From assembly GCF_013299165.1 (NCBI RefSeq), contig NZ_JAAFKD010000010.1:124001-188000 (forward strand): DNA of 64,000 nucleotides, given 5' to 3'. Shown piece after piece: positions 9,169-18,431 of the stretch (positions within the stretch are counted from its first letter, which is position 1; each line of letters starts with the position of its first letter). Position numbers and translations under genes: made by a program. The notes under the pieces are model-generated. The model saw only the letters and a program-made list of their open reading frames with translations. It was not told the DNA's origin and did no database searches. Source of the DNA: Microcoleus sp. bin38.metabat.b11b12b14.051 (GTDB lineage Bacteria; Cyanobacteriota; Cyanobacteriia; Cyanobacteriales; Microcoleaceae).

Positions 9169-9732
9169 TTATCCCAACACATCACCTAGTGCAATTTCTA
9201 TATCTGGAAAAGCTAGAATGGATAAAGTCTGACCCCGCTGGAATCTTTGAATATTTTGATATCCCGATAGAGAAGGTTCCCGATAAACTACGACACATTG
9301 CTCGTTAATATCTACCAGCCAAACTTCTGCAATACCCGCTTCAGCATAAAGAGGAATTTTGATATTTCTGTCAGTTTCAGCGGTTGTATCCGCTACTTCC
9401 ACAATTAGTAAAATATCCTCTGACTGAGGATGTCCCAATTCATAAAAATCATCGCGCCGCCGCAGCAAGGAAATATCCGGTTCAGGTTCAGAGCGATCGC
9501 CCAATTCTACAGGATCTTGGACTCCAATCGTTACTCTCGATAATAAGCGGATATAGAATAACTCTGTCAGACGCTTGACATGGGATGTGTGCCTTCTACC
9601 GACGGCGGCCATTTGAACAATTTCTCCTCGAATCAATTCAACTCGATCATCTTTGGTAAAGATGCCAGATTCAATCATCTGATGATATTCTTTTACTGTG
9701 AACAGGCGCTTGATTAACTGAGTTGTCATCAT
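9169..9732 (-). CDS. Uma2-family (DUF820) putative endonuclease
   Basis: A 187-residue member of the large cyanobacterial Uma2 family, a PD-(D/E)XK-type fold. Recognisable parts are DRVELIRGEIVQMA (residues 28-41), EPEPDISLL (near 87), DILLIVEVADTT (near 105) and KIPLYAEAGIAEVWLVD (near 123-139). These supply the Asp, Glu and Lys expected for the active site. The cellular function of the family is unknown; cyanobacterial genomes usually hold many copies. The start could be either of two adjacent ATG codons (9732 or 9729). It lies just upstream of the HigA-like gene in the same orientation. Confidence 0.85.
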   Translation of the reverse strand: MMTTQLIKRLFTVKEYHQMIESGIFTKDDRVELIRGEIVQMAAVGRRHTSHVKRLTELFYIRLLSRVTIGVQDPVELGDRSEPEPDISLLRRRDDFYELGHPQSEDILLIVEVADTTAETDRNIKIPLYAEAGIAEVWLVDINEQCVVVYREPSLSGYQNIQRFQRGQTLSILAFPDIEIALGDVLG

Positions 9733-10108
9733 TTATTTGGCGCTCCTTCTAAGATAAGATGTGTCACCCAGATTTGTTTGGGATTTGACTGATGTTTTGT
9801 AAATCTGGTTAATCCGCCGTTTTATTTTGGATTGCTCTGGTTTCACAAGTTCAAATTGCGGCGCTAAAAAAGGGATTTTTACCTATTGACTTTAGTTGAT
9901 TTCTGGGTTATATTTTAGATAATGGGAGTGGTAACTTAAAATTAAAAATTGTCACCATTCCCATTATTTAATAGTACCTTATCAACGCGGCCTCGTCAAG
10001 CTTTTTACCCCAAAAAAAAGGGCGATTTTTCAAAATTTTATGAAAAAATAATCAGAGGGGATTGGTAAACTCGCCCCTCCCATGCGACATAATTTGATTG
10101 GGGAGAAC
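9733..10108. other. Intergenic region with one hairpin
   Basis: No gene is visible. An inverted repeat pairs ATAATGGGAGTGGTA (about 9919-9933) with CACCATTCCCATTAT (about 9953-9967) around an A/T-rich loop. This may be a small palindromic element. It lacks the T-run of a classical terminator. Confidence 0.5.
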
Positions 10109-13100
10109 TCAATCCCAAGATTGCAATTGTACAACCCAATGCTGGACAAAAGCTGAAATGCGATCGCGCCGAGTCTCAAAAGTAGCAGCAATCCAGATAA
10201 ACACAATCCCAAAAGCCAAGCCGATCGCCCATTTAATCAGCGGATAGTCAAAAATCAGCACCACCAACTGATAGAAAACATTGATTAAGAAAATTGCTGT
10301 CCCCAAAAACAAAAACGCCCGCACTCGCAGCGCCAAACCCGCTGCAATCGCCACCAAACTAAAAGAGCCGGCAACTAAACCGTGGCTTTGCTGAGTCAAA
10401 AGAGGTATCCCGCAAATCAGCACAGTGGCGAGCATTCGCAGATTGTGGCGCAGGGTTTTTTTTGCCGGCAGTCGCAAAGCGCGATCGCACTGAGCAACGT
10501 AAAGGAAAGAAAGCCCTAAAGGAGTAAAATACAATTCCGGCTGAGTCAGTCCGATTTGTCCAAACCACCGCAGCAAGATCCAGTCAATTATCGCCACACT
10601 CACGTAGGTAAAACGGACTTCGCGCTTTTCCCAAGCTAGAAAAACATAGAAGGCGGCAGCTACCAGCAAGCTAATCGGATAAAACTTCGCCGGAGATTCC
10701 AAAATAGTGACTAGGGGAATCAGGGAAGCAATTATCTGCCAAGGTTTTTTTGACCAACCCCAGTTATCCCAAGGTAGGATGTAAAGGAAATAGGCAAATA
10801 GAGAAGCAAAGGCAACTTTCCAGGGTGCCAAGGGCCCGGAAATGTATTTTACTAAAGGCGTATTCATCCAGTAAAGCCGGATGCCAAAGGCTTCTAGCCA
10901 ACCCAGGTAGATCCAAATTTCTGCCCATTGGCGATCGAGATTATTTCGCCCTTGCAATAAAGCGTACTGGACTAATAGAGTACCAGTGACTAATCCTAGA
11001 TTTAAGGCTGATTTAAGATCGTAGCCAGAAGCTGAAATCAGCAGCACACTGCTCAAAACCCAGTGCAGGTGAGCAAATATTTTTAATTCGGCATTACTTA
11101 AATGCAAATAGCTGCTGAGCCAAGGAGATAAGATGCGATAGATATAGGTTAAAGTTGTGCCGAGAGTTGCTAGCACAATTAAGCCGTCGCCAAAAGCTCC
11201 TCCTCGTGTTTGGGAAAGTTGATATAGTAGGGATTCGTAAGCGGAAGCTGAGACGCCAATTAATCCCAAATAAACTAAAGGTTTAAATTCTTGCTGCCGC
11301 CTGCCAATACCGATCGCAATTAAAGACGCACCTAGCGAGATTAAACCAGTGCTATTAGTAAAGGTGTGCGATCGCAAAATCAAGCCCAATACCCCGTAAA
11401 CCAACGGTATCACGTGAATGCTGGGTAAAATTCGGCGATCGTCGGCACTGCGGCGCCACCAATCGCCCAACAATTGCGTACATAAGCCGAGGGCAATATT
11501 CGCCACTGCCAAATTAATTGTAGTGCGATCGACAAAACTCAAACCGATTGCTGTGAGTAACTCCAAACTCCAAGCCAAGGCATAAATTGCCAGCGGGGAA
11601 AATTGGCGCCAACTTCGGAAAACAATCGCAGCGACGATTACCAAAGTAGCCGCCAACACTTGATCAGAAGCTGGGAAAATCGAGGTAGTGCCTACGTCGT
11701 AGAGTTCAAAGGAATAAACAGTGATGTTGCTTAACAGCAAGCTGGTGAGTAAGATTGCCCAACCATCCAAAGCTCGATCGTAAATTTGAGCTTGTCCAGA
11801 AGGTTGAGGCAAACTGGTAGAATAACGAATAACCGTACTGCGAAGCAACCAGAGACACAAAAGTGCGATCGCCCCAGCAATTGCCCAAGTCCAACCAGAC
11901 AAAAAGCCTAATTCATAAATCACCGCACATACAAAAGTCAAGCCAAATCCGACGGCAATCGCAGCCGCTGGTAGCTCAACTAAATAGTAAGTATTGACTA
12001 ACATCAACAGCGCTGCCAATCCCAAACTAATTAACCTGTACCGGGGAAAATCAAAAATCAGAAATTGTGCGATGATTAGGGCGATCGCGCTCAAGGTACT
12101 GGCAAGTTGTTTGTGAGAAACCTCAGTGTATTTAGCAACAGCAGTCAAAGCCAAAGGCGCCGCCAGCCAAATCAAACCCCACGGAGAGTGCAAATTATTG
12201 TAGAGCAAGATAAAGCTCAATCCTGCCAACAGCAATCCTAAATACCATCCGCTTTGCCAGCAGGAAGGGTGCCAGCGGAAAGCGGCAGAACTTTGTCGGG
12301 CATTTGCTGCTCTTACCCTGACAAAAAATCCCCATTCAGCCACCATGAAAACTAATAAAATTCCCGCCCAAATAGGAGGTTTCTGGTTGGGAAAAAACAA
12401 GTCAATTGCCGAACATATAGCCCACAGGCTGATAATGTGAGTCAGGTAAACCAAAAATCCAGGATTTCGGTTTGTGTTAGGCGCAGAAGCAGGAATCGAA
12501 AATTGCCGGGAATTGTCGGGAATTACGTATTTCCAAGTCATCCAAGCTAATGTGAGAGTAGAAACGCATAAATTGAGCGATCGCCAAAAGGGATTGACTA
12601 AACTAATAATAGTTAAAACACTCCCCAAACCGAGAGCCAGATTTTCGCCAAAATGGGCAAGTTTAAATTTGCGTGATCGGTAGAGCAACTGCGCCGCGCT
12701 TACGGTTAAAATTAAATAAGGCAATAGCAGAACGCCCCAAACAGCCCAAGGAGTTTGCTGAGAGTTGGTAAGCTGAGTTAAAAATGCTACAAAAAGTGTT
12801 TGAATGCCTGCCGGAACAACTCGCCAAAACATCCAAATACTCTGAAGTCCCAGGGCGAAAAGCATTAGCAAATCAAACTCTTGCCAAAAGCGCACTAAAC
12901 GGTTGTAAAAAAACCCAACCGCCAAAATGCTAACTGCGATCGCCTGTAGCGGAATTTCGCGAAAACAAACCAACCACCCCAAGCCCAACAAAGCCCCTCC
13001 GGCTAATTGCCAGTTGAACAAGTTAGTGGGATTTGACTGGTAGGATATATTGTCGATCGTCGTTTCCGATGCGACAGGTTGCTGCCAATCAAGCCATGCT

Positions 13101-14173
13101 AAAAGCACGCCGCAAATACCCAAAGCTAAACCCATTTCATGGATATTTACATCCTTGACAAATATCGCCCGACCCAGTAAAATTCCTAAAGAATAAGCTA
13201 TTAAAGCAGCTTTTTTGTAAGTCAAAAAATCTCGGGTAGAACTGAAGACAGCGGTGAAAGTTTCAGTGTTTTCCCCGGGCGCGATGGATTGCAACCGTTG
13301 TTGCTGAACTTGATAAACTGTAGCAGCAGCAGTTCCCACGGTACCCAAATAAACCGCAGCCAGGGAAAAGCCGAGCACTCCCCAACCCCAGTGCAAGTAA
13401 CTCAAGCCCAAGTGATTTAGGGCGATGGATAGAGTTAAGTTTTTTCCAAACAAACTTTGATACTGATCTTTGATTGTCCTGCGGGTTATCCAAGTCAAAA
13501 TAAGCGCGGCGGCGATTGCAACTGCCCAATTCCAAGGATATTGCCACAATCCAAAAGTATCCATCGCCCAAAAATTTATCGGCACTAGCAACAGCGTCAC
13601 TTCTTGCAAAGTTTGAGCAGTCAAGTGTAAATTAGACTGTTTTTTTGCCCAACTGCCGATCGCCCAAAATGTTAAAGTATAAGCTAACAAAACTCCGTAT
13701 TGTCCGGCGGCCGGAAATTTTTCCCACTGACTGGCGGCTAAGACTCCTGAGGAGACAACTACCATGAACAGTCCTAAGAATAACAGCCACAACACGCTAA
13801 TTTCGGCTATTAGCGACTGCAAAATCTCGCCGATAAAATTTGGGGTTTGAGCGGTTTTTGGGCGCTCCGCAACGTTTTTTGGGGTACTGGGTAATGATTT
13901 TTGTGTAGAGAGAGCAGGTATTTTGGGTTCGAGAATAGGAGCGCTCCTGTTTGAGAGCTGGGCTAACGCCCGATCGTCAATTTTAGAAAGGGGTACAACC
14001 GGATCTGGAAGCGGGCAGACTAAATACTGCCGGCACAATTCTTCAACCTCAGCAGGAGAAATCAAGCCCAGCCGCAACCACGCATCTAAACCTGTCAACA
14101 ACTCAGGATGTGAGGCTAAGATGCTCAATTCTATTTTGCTCGATCGACCTGGAGGAGACGACATCAGCTTCAA
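10109..14173 (-). CDS. Very large polytopic membrane protein of unknown function
   Basis: A 1354-residue protein. The first 160 residues look cytosolic: a helical segment (ELSILASHPELLTGLDAWLRLGLISPAEVEELCRQYL) followed by a Pro/Lys-rich linker. The rest is a nearly continuous succession of hydrophobic segments, roughly 30 or more by eye, with short loops (for example LLFLGLFMVVVSSGVLAA and LLVPYLILTV-type stretches). The N-terminal segment followed by many membrane spans resembles DUF2157-like proteins, but I cannot confirm this. No catalytic or transport signature is recognised. It stands alone on the minus strand, 174 bases downstream of the peroxiredoxin-like gene start region's intergenic space. 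A conserved cyanobacterial hypothetical is the safest call. Confidence 0.75.
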   Translation of the reverse strand: MKLMSSPPGRSSKIELSILASHPELLTGLDAWLRLGLISPAEVEELCRQYLVCPLPDPVVPLSKIDDRALAQLSNRSAPILEPKIPALSTQKSLPSTPKNVAERPKTAQTPNFIGEILQSLIAEISVLWLLFLGLFMVVVSSGVLAASQWEKFPAAGQYGVLLAYTLTFWAIGSWAKKQSNLHLTAQTLQEVTLLLVPINFWAMDTFGLWQYPWNWAVAIAAALILTWITRRTIKDQYQSLFGKNLTLSIALNHLGLSYLHWGWGVLGFSLAAVYLGTVGTAAATVYQVQQQRLQSIAPGENTETFTAVFSSTRDFLTYKKAALIAYSLGILLGRAIFVKDVNIHEMGLALGICGVLLAWLDWQQPVASETTIDNISYQSNPTNLFNWQLAGGALLGLGWLVCFREIPLQAIAVSILAVGFFYNRLVRFWQEFDLLMLFALGLQSIWMFWRVVPAGIQTLFVAFLTQLTNSQQTPWAVWGVLLLPYLILTVSAAQLLYRSRKFKLAHFGENLALGLGSVLTIISLVNPFWRSLNLCVSTLTLAWMTWKYVIPDNSRQFSIPASAPNTNRNPGFLVYLTHIISLWAICSAIDLFFPNQKPPIWAGILLVFMVAEWGFFVRVRAANARQSSAAFRWHPSCWQSGWYLGLLLAGLSFILLYNNLHSPWGLIWLAAPLALTAVAKYTEVSHKQLASTLSAIALIIAQFLIFDFPRYRLISLGLAALLMLVNTYYLVELPAAAIAVGFGLTFVCAVIYELGFLSGWTWAIAGAIALLCLWLLRSTVIRYSTSLPQPSGQAQIYDRALDGWAILLTSLLLSNITVYSFELYDVGTTSIFPASDQVLAATLVIVAAIVFRSWRQFSPLAIYALAWSLELLTAIGLSFVDRTTINLAVANIALGLCTQLLGDWWRRSADDRRILPSIHVIPLVYGVLGLILRSHTFTNSTGLISLGASLIAIGIGRRQQEFKPLVYLGLIGVSASAYESLLYQLSQTRGGAFGDGLIVLATLGTTLTYIYRILSPWLSSYLHLSNAELKIFAHLHWVLSSVLLISASGYDLKSALNLGLVTGTLLVQYALLQGRNNLDRQWAEIWIYLGWLEAFGIRLYWMNTPLVKYISGPLAPWKVAFASLFAYFLYILPWDNWGWSKKPWQIIASLIPLVTILESPAKFYPISLLVAAAFYVFLAWEKREVRFTYVSVAIIDWILLRWFGQIGLTQPELYFTPLGLSFLYVAQCDRALRLPAKKTLRHNLRMLATVLICGIPLLTQQSHGLVAGSFSLVAIAAGLALRVRAFLFLGTAIFLINVFYQLVVLIFDYPLIKWAIGLAFGIVFIWIAATFETRRDRISAFVQHWVVQLQSWD

Positions 14174-14347
14174 CTGCTACTAGCTACATTCCAGCTATAG
14201 CCTAGATTTCTGTCTCGCGAACCTCCGAGTATTCCGCCCTGAGAATTGGCACAATAAGTATTTGTCGCAAAACCAAAACTGAACCGCATACATCTGCGTG
14301 TATCTGCGGTAAAAAACTATGAATTAGGATACTTCATTGCCATTTTC

Positions 14348-14887
14348 TTACTTATCGAAACATTTCAGCAAAGTTTCTACACTAGCATTGTGGTCGATAA
14401 AAGAAAACATATGTTTGAAGATCAGTTTTCCCTGTTCGTCCAAAACAAACTGAGCGGGCAAAGGAGCACCCAAAGCTTGACCTGTTTCATAAGCCCGAAA
14501 CACTCTTACGCTTGGATCGGACAAAAGAGGCATTTTCAAGCCTAAATCTTTAACCACAATTTGGCTTTGGCGGTCGTCGGTGCTTGTAACCATCAATAAT
14601 TCTATATTGCGATCGGCAAACCGTTCCCAATTTTCATTCAAAGCTTTAATGTGAGGAAAACAGAAAGGGCAATATTGCTTTTCAGTAAAAATTCGAGTAA
14701 AAGCCAGAACTACCGGCTTATCGCCCCGATAATTCGACAGCCGCACCACTTTGCCATTATTAATATCCGGCAATTCAAAATCTGGGGTCATCTGTCCCAG
14801 CTTCAGTACATTAGTCGCGGGAACAGGCAATAAATTTTGGAAAAACCGCTGATTTAACAAGCCGCTAAAATCAGTAGAAGTCAGCAT
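14348..14887 (-). CDS. Peroxiredoxin-like thioredoxin-fold protein (AhpC/TSA or redoxin family)
   Basis: A 179-residue thioredoxin-fold protein with the redoxin architecture. LKLGQMTPDFELPDINNGKVVRLSNYRGDKPVVLAFTR (residues 28-65) is the family entry. TEKQYCPFCFPHIKALNENWERF carries the candidate active-site cysteines as CPFC, rather than the PxxxTxxC of classical peroxiredoxins. A strand AQFVLDEQGKLIFKHMFSF follows near 145. The CxxC suggests a thiol-disulfide or bacterioferritin-comigratory-type role, so peroxidase activity is inference. It lies upstream of nothing in operon distance but about 200 bases from the 2-Cys peroxiredoxin on the same strand. This pairing suggests a shared role in peroxide handling. 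Confidence 0.8.
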   Translation of the reverse strand: MLTSTDFSGLLNQRFFQNLLPVPATNVLKLGQMTPDFELPDINNGKVVRLSNYRGDKPVVLAFTRIFTEKQYCPFCFPHIKALNENWERFADRNIELLMVTSTDDRQSQIVVKDLGLKMPLLSDPSVRVFRAYETGQALGAPLPAQFVLDEQGKLIFKHMFSFIDHNASVETLLKCFDK

Positions 14888-14904
14888 ATGTTAGGGGTTG
14901 GGTA

Positions 14905-15075
14905 ATTATAGCAGTTGACAGTTGACAGTTTTAACTGGTTCCTAGGCAAAGCGCCTGGGAACCGAGAGCCAGAGGAAGAGCCTCGCTTAACTGGTTAGTT
15001 GGTAACGAGTAAATTCAACGAAAGTCTCTTGTCTGTGCGAGTAAGGACACAGCAGTGCCGTGTCCCTACAAAGAC
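14905..15075. repeat. Small palindromes between the two peroxiredoxin genes
   Basis: A short GTTGACA heptamer run at about 14912-14930 is followed by the hairpin GGTTCCTAGGC / GCGCCTGGGAACC (14937-14963). A second hairpin, GGACAC / GTGTCC, lies at 15044-15066 just past the stop of the 2-Cys peroxiredoxin gene. The second may help end that transcript, though no T-run follows. Confidence 0.6.
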
Positions 15076-15082
15076 AATCTGC

Positions 15083-15682
15083 TTAAACCGCAGCAAAGAA
15101 TACTTTGGACTTAACTGGATCGGGAGTCATAGTCTTGTCACCGGGCTGCCAGCCTGCGGGACAAACTTCATCGGGGTGAGACTGGACGTGTTGAATAGCT
15201 TGCAAAGTGCGGAGAGTTTCGTCTACGTTGCGACCGAAGGCAAGATTGTTGATAGTAGAGTGTTGGATGATGCCTTCTTTGTCGATGATGAACAGACCTC
15301 TGAGGGCAATGCCTGCTTCTGGGTCGAGGACGTTGTAGGCGGAACTAATAGTTTTTTTGAGGTCAGCAACTAAAGGATAGTTGAGGTCGCCGACACCGCC
15401 TGATTTGCGGTCTGTTTGTATCCAAGCCAGGTGAGAGAATTCGCTGTCAACGGATACGCCGAGGATTTCGGTATCGATGTTTTTGAAGTCCTGATGGCGA
15501 TCGCTAAATGCTGTAATCTCTGTCGGGCAAACAAAGGTGAAGTCCAAGGGATAGAAGAACAGGACTACATACTTTTTGCCTTTATAGTCTGACAGTTTAA
15601 CTGTCTTGAATTCCTGATCCACTACGGCTGTTGCTGCGAAATCTGGTGCAGCTTGACCAACCCGGAGGCATTCACTCGTCAT
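15083..15682 (-). CDS. 2-Cys peroxiredoxin
   Basis: A typical 2-Cys peroxiredoxin of 199 residues, which reduces H2O2 and alkyl hydroperoxides using thioredoxin-derived electrons in the cytosol. The peroxidatic cysteine lies in [14 protein letters not shown] (residues about 42-55) and the resolving cysteine in [12 protein letters not shown] (about 171-182). The conserved Arg (near [11 protein letters not shown]) and the N-terminal [15 protein letters not shown] are present. Length matches the chloroplast/cyanobacterial 2-Cys class. The gene has its own upstream region next to the tRNA terminator and appears monocistronic. Confidence 0.95.
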   Translation of the reverse strand: MTSECLRVGQAAPDFAATAVVDQEFKTVKLSDYKGKKYVVLFFYPLDFTFVCPTEITAFSDRHQDFKNIDTEILGVSVDSEFSHLAWIQTDRKSGGVGDLNYPLVADLKKTISSAYNVLDPEAGIALRGLFIIDKEGIIQHSTINNLAFGRNVDETLRTLQAIQHVQSHPDEVCPAGWQPGDKTMTPDPVKSKVFFAAV

Positions 15683-15761
15683 AGATTTTGTTTCCTGTTT
15701 TACGAACTGTTACAAATATATCATAGTCATAACGACTACAAGTATCTTCTCGAAAAATCTA

Positions 15762-15797
15762 AAAAACACGCTCTCAAAGCTGAGAGCGTGTTTTTTG
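15762..15797 (-). terminator. Terminator of the tRNA gene (possibly bidirectional)
   Basis: A perfect 11-bp stem, ACACGCTCTCA / TGAGAGCGTGT, with an AAGC loop. It is flanked by a T6 run on both strands (AAAAAA before and TTTTTT after on the plus strand). It lies immediately 3' of the minus-strand tRNA. Confidence 0.85.
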
Positions 15798-15808
15798 GGA
15801 TGAAATCA

Positions 15809-15881
15809 TGGCTCAGGCGGGATTTGAACCTGCGACCTTGGGCTTATGAGTCCCCTGCGCTAACCACTGCGCCACTGAGCC
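15809..15881 (-). tRNA. tRNA with CAT anticodon (Met-type), some stem mismatches
   Basis: A 73-base cloverleaf on the minus strand. The acceptor stem GGCTCAG/CTGAGCC and the D stem GCGC/GCGC pair perfectly. The anticodon loop is CTCATAA (anticodon CAT) and the T loop is TTCAAAT. CCA is not encoded. Three non-pairing positions are visible: 27-43 (G/A), 31-39 (A/G) and 51-63 (A/C). The CAT anticodon fits elongator Met; lysidine-modified Ile2 cannot be excluded. It is followed by a good terminator. Confidence 0.85.
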
Positions 15882-16019
15882 AAACCTACTTCACGATTTA
15901 TCATCGTAGCACGGTAGGGGGAGCTTTGTCTCGATTTGGAACAATCAAATTTGTTATAGGTTTAGAGCGAAGTTATGAGTTTTGGTAATAATTCAAAACC
16001 CATAACTTCCGAGGAGTCG

Positions 16020-18431
16020 TTATCGAGAAGCGCTGGAGGTATCGTCAGGCAGAAAAGCCATTGGATTGACAGCACCCTGTCCGGCGGGATGGACTTCAAA
16101 GTGCAAGTGCGGCCCGGTACTGAAACCCGTGCTGCCCATTTCTGAAATCTGTTCGCCTCGCTCCACCCTCTGACCCTTTTGCACCAAAATTCGGCTGTTG
16201 TGGGCGTAGATCGTTTCCGAGCCGTCTGCGTGGGTAATTTCCACCAGATAGCCATAGCCCCCGTCGTTCCACTCTGCATAGGTAACCACCCCGCTGTCGG
16301 CGGCCATAATTGGCGTGCCGATCGGCCCTGCAATATCAATTCCCTTGTGCATCCGTCCCCAGCGCCAGCCGTAGCCAGAAGTGAGAACGCCCTTAGCCGG
16401 CCAAATCAATCCGTTAGCCGACTGCTGTTTGCTGCCGTTAGGCAGATAAGTATCTGCGCCCGAAAGCGGAGGCAGTTCCGGAGAAACCATGCGTCCCAAA
16501 GACGGGTTGCTCAGGGGGTCGTAACCGTCAGATCCCAAAGGAGCCGTGGCCACCACCGGTCGATCGGCTGCACCCGTAGGTGTGAGGTTAATCGGTTGTA
16601 GTTCAGCCGCGCGAGCCGGATCGAAACGCTCTTGCTGCTGCTTCTGGACTTGTTGCGACCAACCAGCCGACGGGGGTCTGCTGATTTCATTCTGCACGGC
16701 CCCAGCGTACTCGGGGGTGTAGAGGTCGGGATTGACGCTTGGGAGTTCCTGAGACGGGTTGCCGGATGCGACTTGCGTCTCTTGAGCGTCACTTGGAGCC
16801 AGGGACACTGCATTTGCTCCGATCGAATTGCGTTCGGCGCGATATTCCTCTCGCAGCCTGACGACTTCTGCCCTCAAGCGTTCGGCGTAAGGGTTGAGAG
16901 CCTCAGGATTTGACTCGGGTAAAGCGGTAGCCCGATCGGCATTTAAAGCTTGGGGGCTAGGATTTGACACATAGCTAACCGCCTGCGCGTATGCTCCTTT
17001 GTCCGTGGCGGTAGCAGTCGCACTTGCCGCCATTGGCAGGGCGCTGGTGTCAACAGCACCTGTAAATGTTGGTTCGCCTTGAAGCTCCAGCTTTCTGTTG
17101 TCGCTAATGGTTTGAGAAACTTGAGTTAGCGGAATGCTGTTTATTTTGGGAACCATCGGTGCTGAAATATTGTTCAGACCTTCTAAGTTCGCCAACGGAG
17201 AGACCACCGGCACCCTAGGCGCGCTTGGAGCGACGCTAGCACCGGATAAAGCCGAGGTAGATGCTGGAACCGAAGCTGCCGAGGAGACAGATGTAGAGTT
17301 GGATGCCCCATCAGAGGCTGCCGCTTGCACCGCTGGATTGTTCGATCGAAGTTGGGGAATTTTCAGCCGTTGATTGATGTTGAGCAAGTTCGGGTTGCCG
17401 AGCTTGTTGGCTGCGATCAGCTCTTTGGGCGATACGCCGTTACGGGAGGCGATCGCATCTAAGGTATCTCCCGGACGCACGCTGTAGAGTGCACCAGCGG
17501 GCGCTACGTTAGTCTCCGCTGGGGCAACTACCACAGCCGAGGGCAAACTTGGTGTTGCCAGAGACTTTTCTATTGACTCTAATACTCGATCGCCAGATGC
17601 TGCTTGACCTGCCCCTGCACTGGGAATTACCGGTGTGGCAGAGAGGTCGGGAATGCTTGTCTGGGGTGTGGACGCCCCTGATGCGGGCGTCGGTACTGAC
17701 TCCGGTCTCAAAGCAGGTGTAGGTGAATTGGCTACCCCTTCCGACTCCAACAGAGACCGACCTGATGCTGTAGTGCGGTTTTCCTGTTTTTTCAAACTGT
17801 CGATCGCCCCGTCTGCCTTCGGGCCCTCGATCGAACTTTGTGTCGGTACCGGAGTAGCCAGCGGGGTCGCTGCGGTTGGCTGCCCGGATGGGGCTGCACT
17901 ATCCAACGACTCGGAGCCAGTCAGATTTAACTTTTGTTCGGGATTGACTGTGGCAGTAGTATTGCCAGGGTTCTGTTGTGCCGTAGCTTCGGTAGAGATC
18001 CCTATTGGGTTCTCTTTGCTAACTTGGAGTAAGGTCTCGGATGTGATGCTGTTGGCAGTTGCTGGTGCCTTCGGTTCAACTTCATAATCCCGAGACATTT
18101 CCCAAAGGGTTTGTCCCTGTTGCACCTTAACTCCCGGGCCTTGGGCGGATAAACCGTCTATTTGCCCGGAACTAGCGGGCCCGTTGGCCGAGATTGGCTG
18201 GACTTCAGCGGTGGATTCTGCTGTCGGTGAGAGTTCAGACGCGCGAGCGCTGTCTCCGTTTCTCGGCAGCAGGATGCCAGAAGCACCTACCGATATGGCC
18301 AGCCCGAGCGTGGCGAGAGAGCGAACTCTGCCTGTGCTGGGGTTTGTCTGCTTGGACGGCTCCGCAGAACCGTCTCTGTCGATTTCACTTGCCTGAACAG
18401 GCTGATTTTTTTGGGGATATGTTCGTTTCAA
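16020..18431 (-). CDS. LysM and M23-peptidase domain protein (cell-wall hydrolase)
   Basis: An 803-residue secreted or anchored peptidoglycan hydrolase or hydrolase activator. A hydrophobic stretch SLATLGLAISVGASGILLP (residues 38-56) is a probable late signal or anchor. A LysM-like segment (VQQGQTLWEMSRDYEV) lies near 103 and a full LysM domain (YSVRPGDTLDAIASRNGVSP) near 316-360. Long Ser/Ala/Pro-rich linkers follow. The C-terminal M23 domain has HKGIDIAGPIGTPI near 695 and HLHFEVHP near 777, supplying the zinc ligands H, D and HxH. The M23 family cleaves Gly/Ala-type peptide crosslinks; substrate here is inference. The ATG is preceded by AGGAGGTCG. Confidence 0.92.
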   Translation of the reverse strand: MKRTYPQKNQPVQASEIDRDGSAEPSKQTNPSTGRVRSLATLGLAISVGASGILLPRNGDSARASELSPTAESTAEVQPISANGPASSGQIDGLSAQGPGVKVQQGQTLWEMSRDYEVEPKAPATANSITSETLLQVSKENPIGISTEATAQQNPGNTTATVNPEQKLNLTGSESLDSAAPSGQPTAATPLATPVPTQSSIEGPKADGAIDSLKKQENRTTASGRSLLESEGVANSPTPALRPESVPTPASGASTPQTSIPDLSATPVIPSAGAGQAASGDRVLESIEKSLATPSLPSAVVVAPAETNVAPAGALYSVRPGDTLDAIASRNGVSPKELIAANKLGNPNLLNINQRLKIPQLRSNNPAVQAAASDGASNSTSVSSAASVPASTSALSGASVAPSAPRVPVVSPLANLEGLNNISAPMVPKINSIPLTQVSQTISDNRKLELQGEPTFTGAVDTSALPMAASATATATDKGAYAQAVSYVSNPSPQALNADRATALPESNPEALNPYAERLRAEVVRLREEYRAERNSIGANAVSLAPSDAQETQVASGNPSQELPSVNPDLYTPEYAGAVQNEISRPPSAGWSQQVQKQQQERFDPARAAELQPINLTPTGAADRPVVATAPLGSDGYDPLSNPSLGRMVSPELPPLSGADTYLPNGSKQQSANGLIWPAKGVLTSGYGWRWGRMHKGIDIAGPIGTPIMAADSGVVTYAEWNDGGYGYLVEITHADGSETIYAHNSRILVQKGQRVERGEQISEMGSTGFSTGPHLHFEVHPAGQGAVNPMAFLPDDTSSASR

